This document shows positions 8,454 to 19,050 of a DNA stretch of 64,000 nt, piece by piece (the first letter of the stretch is position 1; every line of letters begins with the position of its first letter). A model generated the notes under the pieces. It did not search any database and was not told where the DNA came from. It saw nothing but the letters and a program-made list of their open reading frames with translations. The stretch is taken from the NCBI RefSeq assembly GCF_026344035.1, contig NZ_JAPKND010000001.1:124001-188000 (forward strand), given 5' to 3'. Position numbers and translations under genes: made by a program. The DNA is from Alcaligenes endophyticus. Lineage in GTDB: Bacteria; Pseudomonadota; Gammaproteobacteria; Burkholderiales; Burkholderiaceae_B.

Positions 8454-10127
8454 TTATTTCAGGGATTTGTAGCGTATACGACGAGGTTTAGCACCTTCTT
8501 CGCCCAAACGGTGTTTTTTATCGGCTTCATATTCCTGATAGTTACCGTCGAAGAAAATGGCTTGCGAATCCCCCTCGAAGGCCAAGATATGGGTAGCGAT
8601 ACGATCTAAGAACCAACGATCATGACTGATGACCATAACGCAGCCGGCAAACTCAAGCAACGCATCTTCCAATGCTCGCAAGGTTTCCACGTCTAAGTCG
8701 TTAGAGGGTTCATCAAGCAGCAGGACGTTACCCCCAGAAATGAGCGTTTTGGCCAAGTGTAAACGGCCACGTTCTCCACCCGACAAATTGCCTACTTGTT
8801 TATTTTGGTCGGCACCTTTGAAGTTAAAGCGCCCCAAATAAGCACGGGAAGACATTTCGAAACGTCCTACCGTAATTAAATCAGCCCCATCGGCAATGCT
8901 ATCAAATACTGTTTTTTCATCCGGTAACGATTCACGCGACTGATCTACATAAGCTAACTGTACGGTTTGACCTAATTTCACTGTGCCTGAATCGGGCTGT
9001 TCTTTGCCTGCCAACATGCGGAACAAAGTAGATTTACCTGCACCGTTGGGACCGATAATCCCGACAATAGCGCCCGGGGGCACTTTAAAGCTCAGGTCAT
9101 CAATCAACAGCCTGTCGCCATAGCCTTTGCTTACGTTAACAAACTCAATGACCTCATTGCCTAAACGTTCGGCCACAGGAATAAAAATCTCTTGGGTTTC
9201 ATTACGTTTTTGGTATTCATGCGAAGACAGCTCGTCGAATCGGGCCATACGCGCCTTCGCTTTAGCCTGACGCCCTTTAGGGTTCTGACGCACCCACTCT
9301 AATTCTTTCTTGATGGTACGCTGGCGTGCGCTTTCCGACGCTTCTTCTTGTTTCAGGCGGTCTTCTTTTTGCTCTAGCCACGACGTATAGTTACCTTTCC
9401 AAGGTATGCCATGTCCACGGTCTAGCTCAAGAATCCAGTCGGCGGCGTTATCCAAGAAATAACGATCGTGCGTCACGGCCACCACCGTGCCTGGGAACTG
9501 ACGCAAAAACACTTCCAGCCACTCAACGCTTTCTGCATCCAAGTGGTTAGTAGGTTCGTCGAGCAACAACATATCAGGCTTGGACAACAACAGCTTACAT
9601 AGCGCCACACGGCGTTTCTCACCGCCGGACAAATGACCTACGGTGGCATCCCAAGGTGGTAGGCGCAACGCGTCGGCGGCGATCTCCATCTGGGTGTCGG
9701 TATCATCTGCACCGCTAGTGGCGGCGGCAGCGATAACAGCTTCCAAGTGTGCCTGCTCGGCCGCTAAGGCGTCGAAGTCAGCGTCGGGGTCTGCGTAAGC
9801 AGCATACACCTCGTCTAAACGTTGACGCGCCTCAAACACCTCGCCCAAACCAGCCTGCACCTCTTCACGGACGGTAGACTCGGGGTTGAGCTGGGGCTCT
9901 TGGGGCAAATAGCCGATTTTAATGCCGGCCATGGGAATGGCTTCCCCTTCAATGTCCGTATCCACCCCAGCCATAATTTTAAGTAGAGTAGATTTACCGG
10001 AACCATTTAGACCCAAGACACCAATTTTGGCGCCGGGAAAAAAAGAAAGGGAAATGTTGCGCAAAATCTGCTTTTTAGGAGGCACAATTTTGCCAACACG
10101 ATTCATGGAAAAAACGTATTGAGCCAT
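8454..10127 (-). CDS. ettA: Energy-dependent translational throttle protein EttA (ABC-F)
   Basis: This 557-residue protein has two ABC cassettes and no membrane segments. The first has Walker A GLNGSGKST, signature LSGGEKRRVALC and Walker B MLLLDEPTNHLD; the second has GPNGAGKST, LSGGERGRLHLAK and VLLLDEPSNDLD. The first cassette carries the arm insertion, and the charged interdomain linker (about 245-305, KGRQAKAKARMARFDEL) is the P-site tRNA interaction motif of the family. Length and N-terminus MAQYVFSMNRVGKIVPPKK match EttA, which binds the ribosomal E site and gates the first peptide bond according to ADP/ATP ratio. It is transcribed away from the acidic protein gene at 10289, with 161 bases between them. 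Confidence 0.96.
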   Translation of the reverse strand: MAQYVFSMNRVGKIVPPKKQILRNISLSFFPGAKIGVLGLNGSGKSTLLKIMAGVDTDIEGEAIPMAGIKIGYLPQEPQLNPESTVREEVQAGLGEVFEARQRLDEVYAAYADPDADFDALAAEQAHLEAVIAAAATSGADDTDTQMEIAADALRLPPWDATVGHLSGGEKRRVALCKLLLSKPDMLLLDEPTNHLDAESVEWLEVFLRQFPGTVVAVTHDRYFLDNAADWILELDRGHGIPWKGNYTSWLEQKEDRLKQEEASESARQRTIKKELEWVRQNPKGRQAKAKARMARFDELSSHEYQKRNETQEIFIPVAERLGNEVIEFVNVSKGYGDRLLIDDLSFKVPPGAIVGIIGPNGAGKSTLFRMLAGKEQPDSGTVKLGQTVQLAYVDQSRESLPDEKTVFDSIADGADLITVGRFEMSSRAYLGRFNFKGADQNKQVGNLSGGERGRLHLAKTLISGGNVLLLDEPSNDLDVETLRALEDALLEFAGCVMVISHDRWFLDRIATHILAFEGDSQAIFFDGNYQEYEADKKHRLGEEGAKPRRIRYKSLK

Positions 10128-10288
10128 ATAAACCTATGTGGAATAAACAAGGCGAACGATAAAGCGCAATTGTAGGCCGTGATAGCCGCAAAAATCCATT
10201 TATCGCCAAATATGCTGCGCTAAGCATAGAAGTCCTGCGCAGGCTTACGTTAAACTACGGACTAACCAGTTTACCTAAAGAGAATCAC

Positions 10289-10783
10289 ATGTCTAGTGAC
10301 GCTGCTGCAGAGCTTATTTTCACCGCCGAAGAGCTAGATCTACTTGGCAACACGGCCGATGCCATGACCGCCTTTATGGGCAAGCCCGTGCTAGCCGAGG
10401 TGGTTGATGCGGAAGAAACCGGGTTTGAATGGGTGATATTTGGAATACCGCTTGACGTGAACGACGATGCCGAACAATTCACCATCGTACAACTAGGCGG
10501 ACAGTCCGCAAGGCTATTAGGCAATCGTGGGGGCCTAGCTGACGATGACCACGAAATCTATGACTGCCAATGCCTGTGGATGATACAGCTATCTCCTTTG
10601 GAAGGCGTGCGCTACATAAAAGTAGACGATGAAGGGGATGAAGTTGGCTGGACCGACACACTAGGTGAAATTCTACCCTTTGAAGTTCAAGAGCCCATTT
10701 TGGATGAACGGGAGGAGGACGACGAGGATACCGACGACGAGCCTCCTATGTGCGCACTTCCTGGATCTCCTACGCACCACTAA
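10289..10783 (+). CDS. Acidic protein of unknown function
   Basis: A 164-residue protein that I do not recognise. It starts with ATG after AAAGAGAATCAC, a plausible ribosome binding site. The body (about 1-130) alternates hydrophobic and acidic stretches and looks like a small globular domain. The tail (about 138-155, EREEDDEDTDDEPP) is strongly acidic and probably disordered. There is no signal peptide or membrane segment, so it is likely cytoplasmic. It stands alone between the divergent ettA and the convergent glycosyltransferase gene, whose stop codon is only 6 bases away. Composition matches its neighbours. No function is proposed. Confidence 0.75.
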   Translation: MSSDAAAELIFTAEELDLLGNTADAMTAFMGKPVLAEVVDAEETGFEWVIFGIPLDVNDDAEQFTIVQLGGQSARLLGNRGGLADDDHEIYDCQCLWMIQLSPLEGVRYIKVDDEGDEVGWTDTLGEILPFEVQEPILDEREEDDEDTDDEPPMCALPGSPTHH

Positions 10784-10789
10784 GCCTAC

Positions 10790-11713
10790 TTAACGTAGGC
10801 GATCTCGCCAGTAGAGCAGCAAGCCTACGGGTGCCATCAACGCGACCAACACATGCGCGGCCAGACCACGTAACTCATACCCTGCAGGCTGGCTGATTTT
10901 AGCGGCCTTCAAGTGCATTTCAAAACGTGTGTAACGCGCTGCCGCTAATAAAAATGCTTTAGGGCGATAGCGAAACCAAGGTAAGCAGTTCACCACCGTA
11001 TCTTGTGCTAACAACCATAAGCCTAAAGCGTGTTGCTGGCTGCTACGCCCTTGCACCGATAAAGAATCAGGGCTGTCGTAATAGACACGAAATACTTTAT
11101 TTACAAAACGATTCACATACCCTGCGCGCGCAATGGCACGCCAGACTATGCTTTCGGGCACAAATCCAGGAATATGCTCGGGAAAGGGGAAACGTCGCAA
11201 CACGGCGGTGCTTAAGCAGCCAAACTTTTCCCCGCGTACGTTATAGCGAAAGGTTAGGTCCAGTGCGCTAATATCCAGTACATCCTGAGGATACATATCC
11301 CCCACCACTGCCCCTGCTTGATTGACACACAAGCCTGTCACTCCCGCATATCGCGGTCGCTCTGCTGCGGGAATGTCCTGCCAAATCTGGGCCATTTCAA
11401 ACAAGGCATTGGTATCTAAACTATCGTCGCTATCTAGGGCAACAATGAGCTCGCCCCTGGCTTTAGCCACCCCATGATTAAAAGCGGCCTTCTTGTGCTT
11501 GTTTTCTTGCCAATGATAATGAATTGGAAAACAGGCCTCTTTTTGCCATTGCTGAACCAAAACAGCCGTATTGTCCGTGGAGCCATCATCAATAATCAGC
11601 CACTCAAAATCTTTGTAGCTTTGATCACACAATGACAAATACGCGCGCTCCAGAGTGTGCGCACGATTGTACGTGGGCGTCAGTACGGTGAAAAGATGTT
11701 GCCACTGTTCCAT
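10790..11713 (-). CDS. Family 2 glycosyltransferase
   Basis: The product from the ATG at 11713 is 307 residues; the frame is open upstream to 11818 but only from this Met does the sequence start as a GT2 domain (FTVLTPTYNRAHTLERAYLS). The GT-A nucleotide-binding fold is seen in DFEWLIIDDGSTDNT (about 35-50) and in the DxD-like motif ALDSDDS (about 95). A C-terminal hydrophobic segment (about 280-300, VLVALMAPVGLLLYW) could anchor it to the membrane. The family transfers sugars to polysaccharide, lipopolysaccharide or teichoic-type acceptors; donor and acceptor cannot be read from the sequence. No other cell-wall genes are nearby. Confidence 0.85.
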   Translation of the reverse strand: MEQWQHLFTVLTPTYNRAHTLERAYLSLCDQSYKDFEWLIIDDGSTDNTAVLVQQWQKEACFPIHYHWQENKHKKAAFNHGVAKARGELIVALDSDDSLDTNALFEMAQIWQDIPAAERPRYAGVTGLCVNQAGAVVGDMYPQDVLDISALDLTFRYNVRGEKFGCLSTAVLRRFPFPEHIPGFVPESIVWRAIARAGYVNRFVNKVFRVYYDSPDSLSVQGRSSQQHALGLWLLAQDTVVNCLPWFRYRPKAFLLAAARYTRFEMHLKAAKISQPAGYELRGLAAHVLVALMAPVGLLLYWRDRLR

Positions 11714-11888
11714 GCCAGACCCTAATTTGATGATAAATTTTACAAGCAACGTGACCAGCAACAGTAAAGCAAGTCTCAACCTTAGCATGGCTGCCTTGCT
11801 TCTACTGCCCTCCCTCATTCGGTATATACCCTATTACACAGAAAAAACCGTGGCTCTTAGGTACAAAATATTGCACGATGCAATACGC

Positions 11889-11917
11889 AAAAAAGCCACA
11901 ATGACTGTGGCTTTTTT
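11889..11917. terminator. Bidirectional intrinsic terminator
   Basis: A perfect 12-base stem AAAAAAGCCACA / TGTGGCTTTTTT with a five-base loop gives a U tract on either strand. It lies downstream of the 42-residue protein gene (minus strand, 57 bases after its stop). It would end that transcript before the glycosyltransferase gene. Confidence 0.85.
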
Positions 11918-11973
11918 GGGGCAAGAGCCCTAATACACGTTTTGTGTTTCAGCTGTATAAACAGCGTCACTAA

Positions 11974-12102
11974 TTACGCGCGCTTTACTTTTTCCAGCAT
12001 TTTGAAAACGCCTTTAGGGGAACCTACAAACAAGCGTTTGAAGGCCTTACCCAGGCAACGACGCTCCAAAGTGTTACGACGATTGCGTTTGACTTCTGCC
12101 AT
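11974..12102 (-). CDS. Small basic protein of unknown function (42 residues)
   Basis: A short gene, easy to overlook. The ATG at 12102 follows GGAG with a six-base spacer, an excellent ribosome binding site, and the gene is followed by a strong intrinsic terminator. The protein MAEVKRNRRNTLERRCLGK... is rich in Arg and Lys (about one third of residues) and ends in KVKRA. It is not any ribosomal protein I can recall (L32, L33, L34, L36, S21 and Thx were compared by eye), yet size and charge would suit a nucleic-acid- or ribosome-binding peptide. It is transcribed divergently from the uvrA gene, 148 bases apart. Confidence 0.75.
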   Translation of the reverse strand: MAEVKRNRRNTLERRCLGKAFKRLFVGSPKGVFKMLEKVKRA

Positions 12103-12250
12103 GATAATCTCCGATACCTACATTAAGCTCGCAAAGTGCAAGCTCACCTTATAAGTCAACCAGAAATTTTACCGTAAACCGCGTTAAGATACAAAATGAA
12201 TGTGCGACCGTTGCGTCCACCCCATTTTCCTGTCTCTGTCCCCACCTGCC

Positions 12251-15200
12251 ATGAGCTCTCAAATTCGTATTTTTGGCGCTCGCCAAAACAACCTAAAAAA
12301 CCTTGATGTCAGCATCAACACGGGGGAGCTACTCGTGCTAACCGGGGTGTCAGGCTCAGGGAAAAGCTCATTAGCTTTTGATACCTTGTACGCCGAGGGG
12401 CAAAGACGCTATGTAGAAACCTTCTCGCCTTACGCACGTCAATTTCTAGATCGCATGGACAAACCTCAGGTAGATCGTATTGAGGGGATTTTGCCTGCTA
12501 TTGCGATAGATCAAATCAACCCTGTGCGTAATTCACGTAGTACCGTGGGCACCATGACGGAGCTTAACGATTACATCAAGCTTCTGTATGCCCGTTTAGG
12601 TGAACTGCACTGCTACAACTGCTCGCAGCCCGTACGACCTGACACCGCGCAAAGTATTGCCCAAGCACTGGCCGAACTCAGCGCGGCGACCGATCCTAGA
12701 CTCATCATTACTTTCCCCGTCACCGTTCCGGCTAACTTTAGCCAAGCCGAAGTAGAGCAGCTTCTGCAACAACAAGGCTATACCCGGATACACAAAGAAG
12801 ATAGCCACACGGTCACAGTCAGTAAAGGAACGGGCAAGCGACAAAAAGAAGAACAACAAACATTACGCCTCTTGCACGTTATTCAAGACCGTTTTCGTTA
12901 CAGCAACACAGAGCCCGAACGCTTAATGGAGGCGATCGATGCCGCCTTACGCCACGGGCAAGGGAAACTAAACGTCTTCCATTCAGCAGGCCCGGATGCA
13001 CCTGAGGGTGTTTGGCGCTTTAGCAAAGGCTTGCACTGTGCCCCGTGTGACATTAGCTATACCCCCCCACTACCTAGCACTTTCTCATTTAACTCGCCTC
13101 TAGGTGCCTGCGAAAGCTGTCGTGGCTTTGGGCGTGTCATGGGAATCGATTATGGATTAGTGGTGCCGGACGAAAACAAAAGCCTGCTCGAAGGTGCGGT
13201 ACGTCCGTGGCAAACGGCTAGCTACAAAGAGTGCCAACAGGAAATGGAGAGCTATGCGCCCGCGGCGGGGGTGCGCCTGGGAGTACCTTGGAAACTCCTA
13301 ACAGACGCTGAAAAAGACTGGGTAATTAACGGCACACCGGACTGGAAAGGTGGTAATCAAGCATGGAAAACACAGTGGTACGGCGCCCAGCGATTCTTTG
13401 ACTGGCTCGAGTCGCGCTCCTATAAAATGCACGTACGGGTTTTGCTGTCAAAGTATCGCAGCTACACCACTTGCCCTGAGTGCAAAGGGTCTAGACTTAA
13501 GCCCGAGGCCGGCCTATGGCGCATAGGTGGCCAAGAAGAACATGCTTACGTTCCTGACGCTGGCCGCTATCCACGCTTTATGCCGGTTCAGGCTCGTTGG
13601 AGCCAGGAACAACTACACGCCATGCCTGGGCTTAGCGTTCCAGATTTGATGCGCCTGCCGATTGAACAAGTACGTCAATTTTTCAAAGCCCTGCATTTTG
13701 GCGACAGCCGTGATGCGGCGATTGATTTGCTACTCAAAGAAACGATGGCGCGCCTCAGCTTTCTTTGCGACGTCGGGCTAGGCTATCTGTCTCTGGACCG
13801 CCAAAGCCGCACCCTATCGGGGGGAGAAGTACAACGGATCAACTTGACCACTGCTTTAGGCACCTCACTGGTCAACACCTTATTTGTTCTGGATGAACCT
13901 TCTATCGGACTGCACCCCCGCGACATGCACCGCATTGTGGAGGTCATGCAGCGTTTACGCCATAACGGCAATACGCTAGTCGTGGTAGAGCATGATCCTC
14001 AAGTCATGGTGGCGGCCGATCGTATTATGGACATAGGCCCTGGCCCTGGCGAAAGAGGAGGACAGATCCTTTTCGATGGTAAGCCAAAAGAACTACGTCA
14101 TGCGGCAACCCTAACAGGCAAATACCTCAGCGGTACACTAAAGATCGAAGCACCCAGACCATTACCGGTTGCTGCCAACACCCCTAGGTTACTCTTAGAA
14201 GGCGCCAACGCGCACAATCTCCAAAATGTATCGGTCTCCATCCCCTTAGGGCGCATGGTCTGTGTCACGGGCGTATCGGGCTCTGGCAAATCCACCTTGG
14301 TACAAGATGTCCTCTACCCCGCCCTGTTAAAATACCAAGGCAAACCTACGGAAAGCCCGGGAGCTTATCGTCAGTTGTTAGGGGCCGAGCAAATCGCCGA
14401 AGTCATCATGGTAGACCAAACCCCTATCGGCAAAACCGCGCGCTCTAATCCTGCTAGTTACGTCGGTGCTTTTGACGCTATACGTAAATTATTTGCGCAA
14501 GCGCCACTTTCCAAAGAGCGGGACTATAAACCGGGCACGTTTAGCTTCAATAGTGGCGAAGGCCGCTGCCCCACCTGCGGTGGCACTGGGTTTGAGCACA
14601 TAGAAATGCAGTTTCTCTCAGACGTGTACCTGCGCTGCCCCGACTGTGATGGCAAACGTTTCAGACCGGAAATTTTAGAGGTACAAGTCGAACATATGGG
14701 GCGTAGTGCCTCCATTGACCAAGTGCTGGCCATGACCGTGCATGAGGCACGCGAGTTTTTTCAAGGTTTACGCGATGTGCAAAATGCACTGACGCCTTTA
14801 GACGACGTGGGGCTAGATTATGTGCAATTGGGTCAACCTGTCCCCACTTTGTCGGGCGGAGAGGCCCAGCGCCTGAAGCTCGCAGGCTATTTAGCCGAAG
14901 CGTCTCGCAGTCGTCTAGCCAAAGCTCAAGTGGCCAAAAAAGGGAATTTATTTTTATTCGATGAACCCACTACTGGCCTACATTTTGATGATATTGCACG
15001 CCTGATGCGGGCGTTCCGTAAGTTGTTAGCTGCAGGCCATAGCTTACTGATTATTGAGCACAACCTAGACCTGATACGCGCCGCGGACTGGGTGATCGAT
15101 TTAGGACCGGAAGGGGGTGAACAAGGGGGGCAACTAGTTGGTTATGGCACCCCTCAAGAAATCATGGCGCTTGACCACTCGCATACCGGCCAAGCTTTAC

Positions 15201-17932
15201 TAGAATACGAACAAAACGTTATTGGCACGATGGCTAGTACCCCATCCATGCTCGCCGAACCCAGCCACACGTACGCCCACACTGCGCCAGCCACTAGTAA
15301 TAATATTGAGATCCTCCATGCACGGGAACACAATCTAAAAAACATTTCCGTCAGTATTCCGCGCAATACCTTTACCGTCGTTACTGGCGTATCGGGTTCA
15401 GGTAAGTCCACCTTGGCCTTTGACATACTGTTTAACGAAGGCCAACGGCGCTATCTGGAGTCGCTAAATGCGTATGCCCGTGCCATCGTACAACCGGCAG
15501 GCCAAGCCGATGTAGAGGCGATTTATGGTATTCCGCCCACAGTAGCGATTGAACAGCGCACGAGTCGAGGAGGGCGAAAATCCACGGTAGCGACCATGAC
15601 GGAAATTCACCATTTTCTCCGTCTGTTATACGTCAAGCTTGCTACCCAGATGTGCCCTACTTGTCAGGTACCCGTGGAGTCCCAAAGCCCCGATCAAATT
15701 GCTGCGCAAATGATGCGCCAGCATAAAGGCGAGCATATCGGTGTGTTGGCACCCTTAGTTACTGCACGCAAGGGCTATTACACAGACTTGGCCAAATGGG
15801 CAGAAAGTAAAGGCTACACTCATTTACGCGTAGATGGTGAGTTCATCCCCGTTAACCCGTGGCCGCGTTTAGACCGCTACAGCGAACACACGTTGGAGCT
15901 GCCTGTCGCCGACCTTATCGTCGACCCCAAGAATGAAAAAGCCCTGCGCTCCGCCTTGCAACATGCTTTGGAGCTTGGTCACGGCACCTTAAGCATACTG
16001 GCTCCGCTCACTCCAAAAGCAAGCGATGTCGATATCAGCACACGTCGCCAAGGCTGGCCCTCGCCTCTCGCACAACAGCAGCACTTCTCAGTAAAGCGCG
16101 CTTGCCCTTGCTGCGGCACTAGCTTTCCAGAGCCTGATCCGCGCATGTTCTCTTATAACTCCAAGCATGGCTGGTGTACCTCCTGCTTCGGCACAGGGCT
16201 TAGCCTGAAAGGTTTTGATGCCGATCAAACCGGTGAGGAGAATAGTTGGAATGCCGCCTATGAAGACGAAGTACAGCCCTGCTCGGCTTGTCATGGGCAG
16301 CGCCTAAACCCCGTTTCCCTACACTTTTTCTGGCGTGGACGCAGTATTGCCGAGCTAGCTGCTTTGCCAGTCCAAACCGCACAAACCTTTTTCAGTAGCC
16401 TAGTCATGAAAGACCGTGAGGCAGATATTGCACACGACTTACTGAGCGAGGTTCGCAGTCGATTAGACTTTATGGAGGAGGTAGGGCTAGGGTATTTAGC
16501 TCTAGACCGAGCCGCCCCCACTTTATCGGGAGGCGAGGCCCAACGCATACGTCTTGCTGCTCAGCTAGGCTCTAATTTGCAGGGTGTCTGTTATGTACTC
16601 GATGAACCCACCATAGGTTTACACCCGCGCGACAATCAAATCCTCCTGAATGCCATGGCACGCTTAGAAGGTAATGGGAATACTCTGGTTGTGGTAGAAC
16701 ACGATGAGGACACCATACGCAGAGCGCAGCATATTATTGATATGGGTCCGGGCGCAGGCAAACGAGGCGGAGAGGTCATCGCTCAAGGCTCCTTAGCTGA
16801 AATAGAAGCCAACCCCCACTCTTTGACGGGTCGCTATCTACGCCAGCCGTTATCACACCCCTTACAAGCCCGACGCCCTGTTAACGCCGACACGACACTC
16901 TTACAGGTTCAGGGAGCTAGCCTTCATAACCTACAAGCCGTCCACGCTAACATCCCTTTGCAGCGCTTAAGTGTGGTGACCGGTGTTTCTGGCTCGGGTA
17001 AATCAACCCTAGCGCGCGAGGTTTTGCTTGAAAACCTAAGCCGTATTGTCGGTAAAAAAGTCAACCCAAGCTGGCACGCTTGCGAACAAATCCTAGGCTG
17101 GGAAGCGCTGGATCGCGTGCTCGAGGTCGATCAAACCCCCATAGGCAAAACACCGCGCTCCTGCCCTGCCACCTATATCGGTTTCTGGGATGAAGTCCGT
17201 AAACTCTTTGCCAGCACCAATGACGCGCGCCTACGGGGCTGGACGGCTAGTCGCTTTTCCTTTAATACGGGCGATGGCCGCTGTCCTTTGTGCGAGGGCC
17301 AAGGAATGCGCACCTTAGAAATGAGCTTTTTGCCCGATGTAAAAGTGCCCTGCGATGCCTGCCATGGCCAGCGGTTTAATGCCGACACACTCAACATTAC
17401 ATGGCACGAAAAATCCATCGGACAAGTGCTGCAGATGGATGTGGATGAAGCCGTCGAGTACTTTGCTAACCACTCAAAAATCTTGCGCCCCTTACAACTC
17501 ATGCAAGATGTAGGCTTGGGCTACCTGACTTTAGGCCAACCATCGCCCACACTCTCGGGGGGTGAGGCGCAGCGTATCAAACTGGTTAGTGAACTCGTTA
17601 AAGCACGTCTCGACGAAGGGCTGACCCGCACCGGACGTGCGAGCCGCGCGCCCCATACCCTGTATGTGCTGGATGAGCCTACTGTGGGCTTGTCTATGGC
17701 CGATGTAGAAAAACTCATTATCGTCCTGCACCGTCTGGTTGACGCTGGTCATAGCGTTGTGGTGATTGAACACAATTTAGATATTATTGCCGAGGCTGAC
17801 TGGATCGTGGATATGGGCCCCGAAGGAGGCTGCGGTGGCGGTCAGTTAGTCGTAGAAGGCAGCCCTGAAGAAGTAATGCAAGTGCAAGCCTCCCATACAG
17901 GACAAGCGCTTGCCCGGTTTTTGAAGGATTAA
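12251..17932 (+). CDS. uvrA: Double-length UvrA (two fused UvrA units, four ABC ATPase cassettes)
   Basis: The 1,893-residue protein is two UvrA copies in tandem. Copy 1 spans about 1-995 and copy 2 about 1017-1893, joined by a Ser/Thr/Ala-rich linker. Four Walker A motifs GVSGSGKS(S/T) and four LSGGE signatures are visible. CxxC zinc modules occur in both copies, including CPTCGGTG...CPDCDGKRF and CPLCEGQG...CDACHGQRF. Each copy also keeps a segment where UvrA binds UvrB. The start at 12251 matches the usual UvrA N-terminus; an upstream ATG at 12200 would add 17 unrelated residues. Canonical UvrA is about 940 residues and dimerises, so this fusion is like a covalent dimer. Such long UvrA proteins are known in Burkholderiales. 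Whether it replaces or supplements an ordinary UvrA cannot be told here. The stop codon is 2 bases before pabB. Confidence 0.93.
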   Translation: MSSQIRIFGARQNNLKNLDVSINTGELLVLTGVSGSGKSSLAFDTLYAEGQRRYVETFSPYARQFLDRMDKPQVDRIEGILPAIAIDQINPVRNSRSTVGTMTELNDYIKLLYARLGELHCYNCSQPVRPDTAQSIAQALAELSAATDPRLIITFPVTVPANFSQAEVEQLLQQQGYTRIHKEDSHTVTVSKGTGKRQKEEQQTLRLLHVIQDRFRYSNTEPERLMEAIDAALRHGQGKLNVFHSAGPDAPEGVWRFSKGLHCAPCDISYTPPLPSTFSFNSPLGACESCRGFGRVMGIDYGLVVPDENKSLLEGAVRPWQTASYKECQQEMESYAPAAGVRLGVPWKLLTDAEKDWVINGTPDWKGGNQAWKTQWYGAQRFFDWLESRSYKMHVRVLLSKYRSYTTCPECKGSRLKPEAGLWRIGGQEEHAYVPDAGRYPRFMPVQARWSQEQLHAMPGLSVPDLMRLPIEQVRQFFKALHFGDSRDAAIDLLLKETMARLSFLCDVGLGYLSLDRQSRTLSGGEVQRINLTTALGTSLVNTLFVLDEPSIGLHPRDMHRIVEVMQRLRHNGNTLVVVEHDPQVMVAADRIMDIGPGPGERGGQILFDGKPKELRHAATLTGKYLSGTLKIEAPRPLPVAANTPRLLLEGANAHNLQNVSVSIPLGRMVCVTGVSGSGKSTLVQDVLYPALLKYQGKPTESPGAYRQLLGAEQIAEVIMVDQTPIGKTARSNPASYVGAFDAIRKLFAQAPLSKERDYKPGTFSFNSGEGRCPTCGGTGFEHIEMQFLSDVYLRCPDCDGKRFRPEILEVQVEHMGRSASIDQVLAMTVHEAREFFQGLRDVQNALTPLDDVGLDYVQLGQPVPTLSGGEAQRLKLAGYLAEASRSRLAKAQVAKKGNLFLFDEPTTGLHFDDIARLMRAFRKLLAAGHSLLIIEHNLDLIRAADWVIDLGPEGGEQGGQLVGYGTPQEIMALDHSHTGQALLEYEQNVIGTMASTPSMLAEPSHTYAHTAPATSNNIEILHAREHNLKNISVSIPRNTFTVVTGVSGSGKSTLAFDILFNEGQRRYLESLNAYARAIVQPAGQADVEAIYGIPPTVAIEQRTSRGGRKSTVATMTEIHHFLRLLYVKLATQMCPTCQVPVESQSPDQIAAQMMRQHKGEHIGVLAPLVTARKGYYTDLAKWAESKGYTHLRVDGEFIPVNPWPRLDRYSEHTLELPVADLIVDPKNEKALRSALQHALELGHGTLSILAPLTPKASDVDISTRRQGWPSPLAQQQHFSVKRACPCCGTSFPEPDPRMFSYNSKHGWCTSCFGTGLSLKGFDADQTGEENSWNAAYEDEVQPCSACHGQRLNPVSLHFFWRGRSIAELAALPVQTAQTFFSSLVMKDREADIAHDLLSEVRSRLDFMEEVGLGYLALDRAAPTLSGGEAQRIRLAAQLGSNLQGVCYVLDEPTIGLHPRDNQILLNAMARLEGNGNTLVVVEHDEDTIRRAQHIIDMGPGAGKRGGEVIAQGSLAEIEANPHSLTGRYLRQPLSHPLQARRPVNADTTLLQVQGASLHNLQAVHANIPLQRLSVVTGVSGSGKSTLAREVLLENLSRIVGKKVNPSWHACEQILGWEALDRVLEVDQTPIGKTPRSCPATYIGFWDEVRKLFASTNDARLRGWTASRFSFNTGDGRCPLCEGQGMRTLEMSFLPDVKVPCDACHGQRFNADTLNITWHEKSIGQVLQMDVDEAVEYFANHSKILRPLQLMQDVGLGYLTLGQPSPTLSGGEAQRIKLVSELVKARLDEGLTRTGRASRAPHTLYVLDEPTVGLSMADVEKLIIVLHRLVDAGHSVVVIEHNLDIIAEADWIVDMGPEGGCGGGQLVVEGSPEEVMQVQASHTGQALARFLKD

Positions 17933-17934
17933 GC

Positions 17935-19050
17935 ATGTACATTCGCTTTGAAGACAGAATCAAGCAAAAGGCCTTGGAGCTGCAAGGCCCACGCGCCCTG
18001 ATTCAAGCGAGTCACGCTCAGGAATTGAATGCGGCGTTTGCGGCCATCGAACAGGCTCATCAAGACGGTTATTGGATCGGTCTCGTCCTTAATTACGAAC
18101 TAGCCCAATTATGGGAACCGCGTCTGCTTGCACGCAGATCGCGTTTTCCTCTACTAAGCGCACTAGTCTTTGAGCAGGCCGTCCCCTGCTCGCTCTGGAA
18201 CAGCTCCCACGCGCTTGCCCTAACGGCTAAAGCTACTATTAGCGAGGCTATTTACCACCAACATATTGCTGAAATCCAAGCCGATATACGGGCCGGTGAT
18301 TTTTATCAGATTAACTACTCCCTGCCCTTACAAATTAGTAGCCCAATGCCTACGCGCGAACTCTACACAGCGTTAGCTAGTCGCCACCCTGTGGCCTACG
18401 CCTGCTATGTAGAGCTGGAGAACCGACGTATTTTATCGCTTTCGCCAGAGCTGTTTTTGCACAAACAAGGCCTACATATCGGCATGCGTCCGATGAAAGG
18501 CACCATGCCCCGTCATGCCGATCCTAAGCAAGACGAAGCGGCGGCGCAAACCTTGGCCAACAGCGAAAAAGATCGTGCTGAGAATGTAATGATCGTCGAC
18601 TTGCTGCGCAATGACTTAGGCTGCATCGCCGAGATAGGTAGTGTGCACATGGACAGCTTATTTGATATTGAACGCTACGAGTCAGTATGGACCATGACCT
18701 CTAGCCTGCAGGCACGCCTACAGCCAAACACTACTCTGGCCAAACTCTTACACGCCGTGTTTCCTTGTGGATCTATTACTGGCGCGCCTAAATTGGCGGC
18801 TATGCAAAAAATACGTGCTCTGGAAACTCATGAGCGAGGAATTTATTGCGGTGCGTTAGGGTATTGGTCGCCAGAAGACGAGCTGCAATTGAGCGTCGCC
18901 ATACGCACCCTAGAACTAGACGCCCAAGGCCAAGGTATATTGGGCGTAGGCGGCGGCATAGTCCATGACTCCGACGCAGCTAACGAATGGCAGGAGTGTA
19001 TGTGGAAAGCACGTATCTTAAATACCACCATCCAGGCGCAGGGCATATAA
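17935..19050 (+). CDS. pabB: Aminodeoxychorismate synthase component I
   Basis: This 371-residue protein is of the chorismate-binding family. Motifs include GDFYQINYSLPL (about 120), ENRRILSLSPELFL, MRPMKGTMPR (about 185), EKDRAENVMIVDLLRNDLG and FPCGSITGAPKLAAM. PIKGT-type MKGT lysine at that position marks PabB rather than anthranilate synthase TrpE. The enzyme aminates chorismate to 4-amino-4-deoxychorismate for folate synthesis, using ammonia from a glutaminase partner (PabA) not encoded here. It begins 2 bases after the uvrA stop and ends directly against the pabC ATG, so it is translated as part of an operon with both neighbours. Confidence 0.93.
   Translation: MYIRFEDRIKQKALELQGPRALIQASHAQELNAAFAAIEQAHQDGYWIGLVLNYELAQLWEPRLLARRSRFPLLSALVFEQAVPCSLWNSSHALALTAKATISEAIYHQHIAEIQADIRAGDFYQINYSLPLQISSPMPTRELYTALASRHPVAYACYVELENRRILSLSPELFLHKQGLHIGMRPMKGTMPRHADPKQDEAAAQTLANSEKDRAENVMIVDLLRNDLGCIAEIGSVHMDSLFDIERYESVWTMTSSLQARLQPNTTLAKLLHAVFPCGSITGAPKLAAMQKIRALETHERGIYCGALGYWSPEDELQLSVAIRTLELDAQGQGILGVGGGIVHDSDAANEWQECMWKARILNTTIQAQGI

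Noticed and set aside
11974-12102. The small basic protein as a ribosomal protein (S21, L34, L36 or similar)
   Set aside because: Size and charge fit, but the sequence does not match these families by eye, so it is left unassigned.
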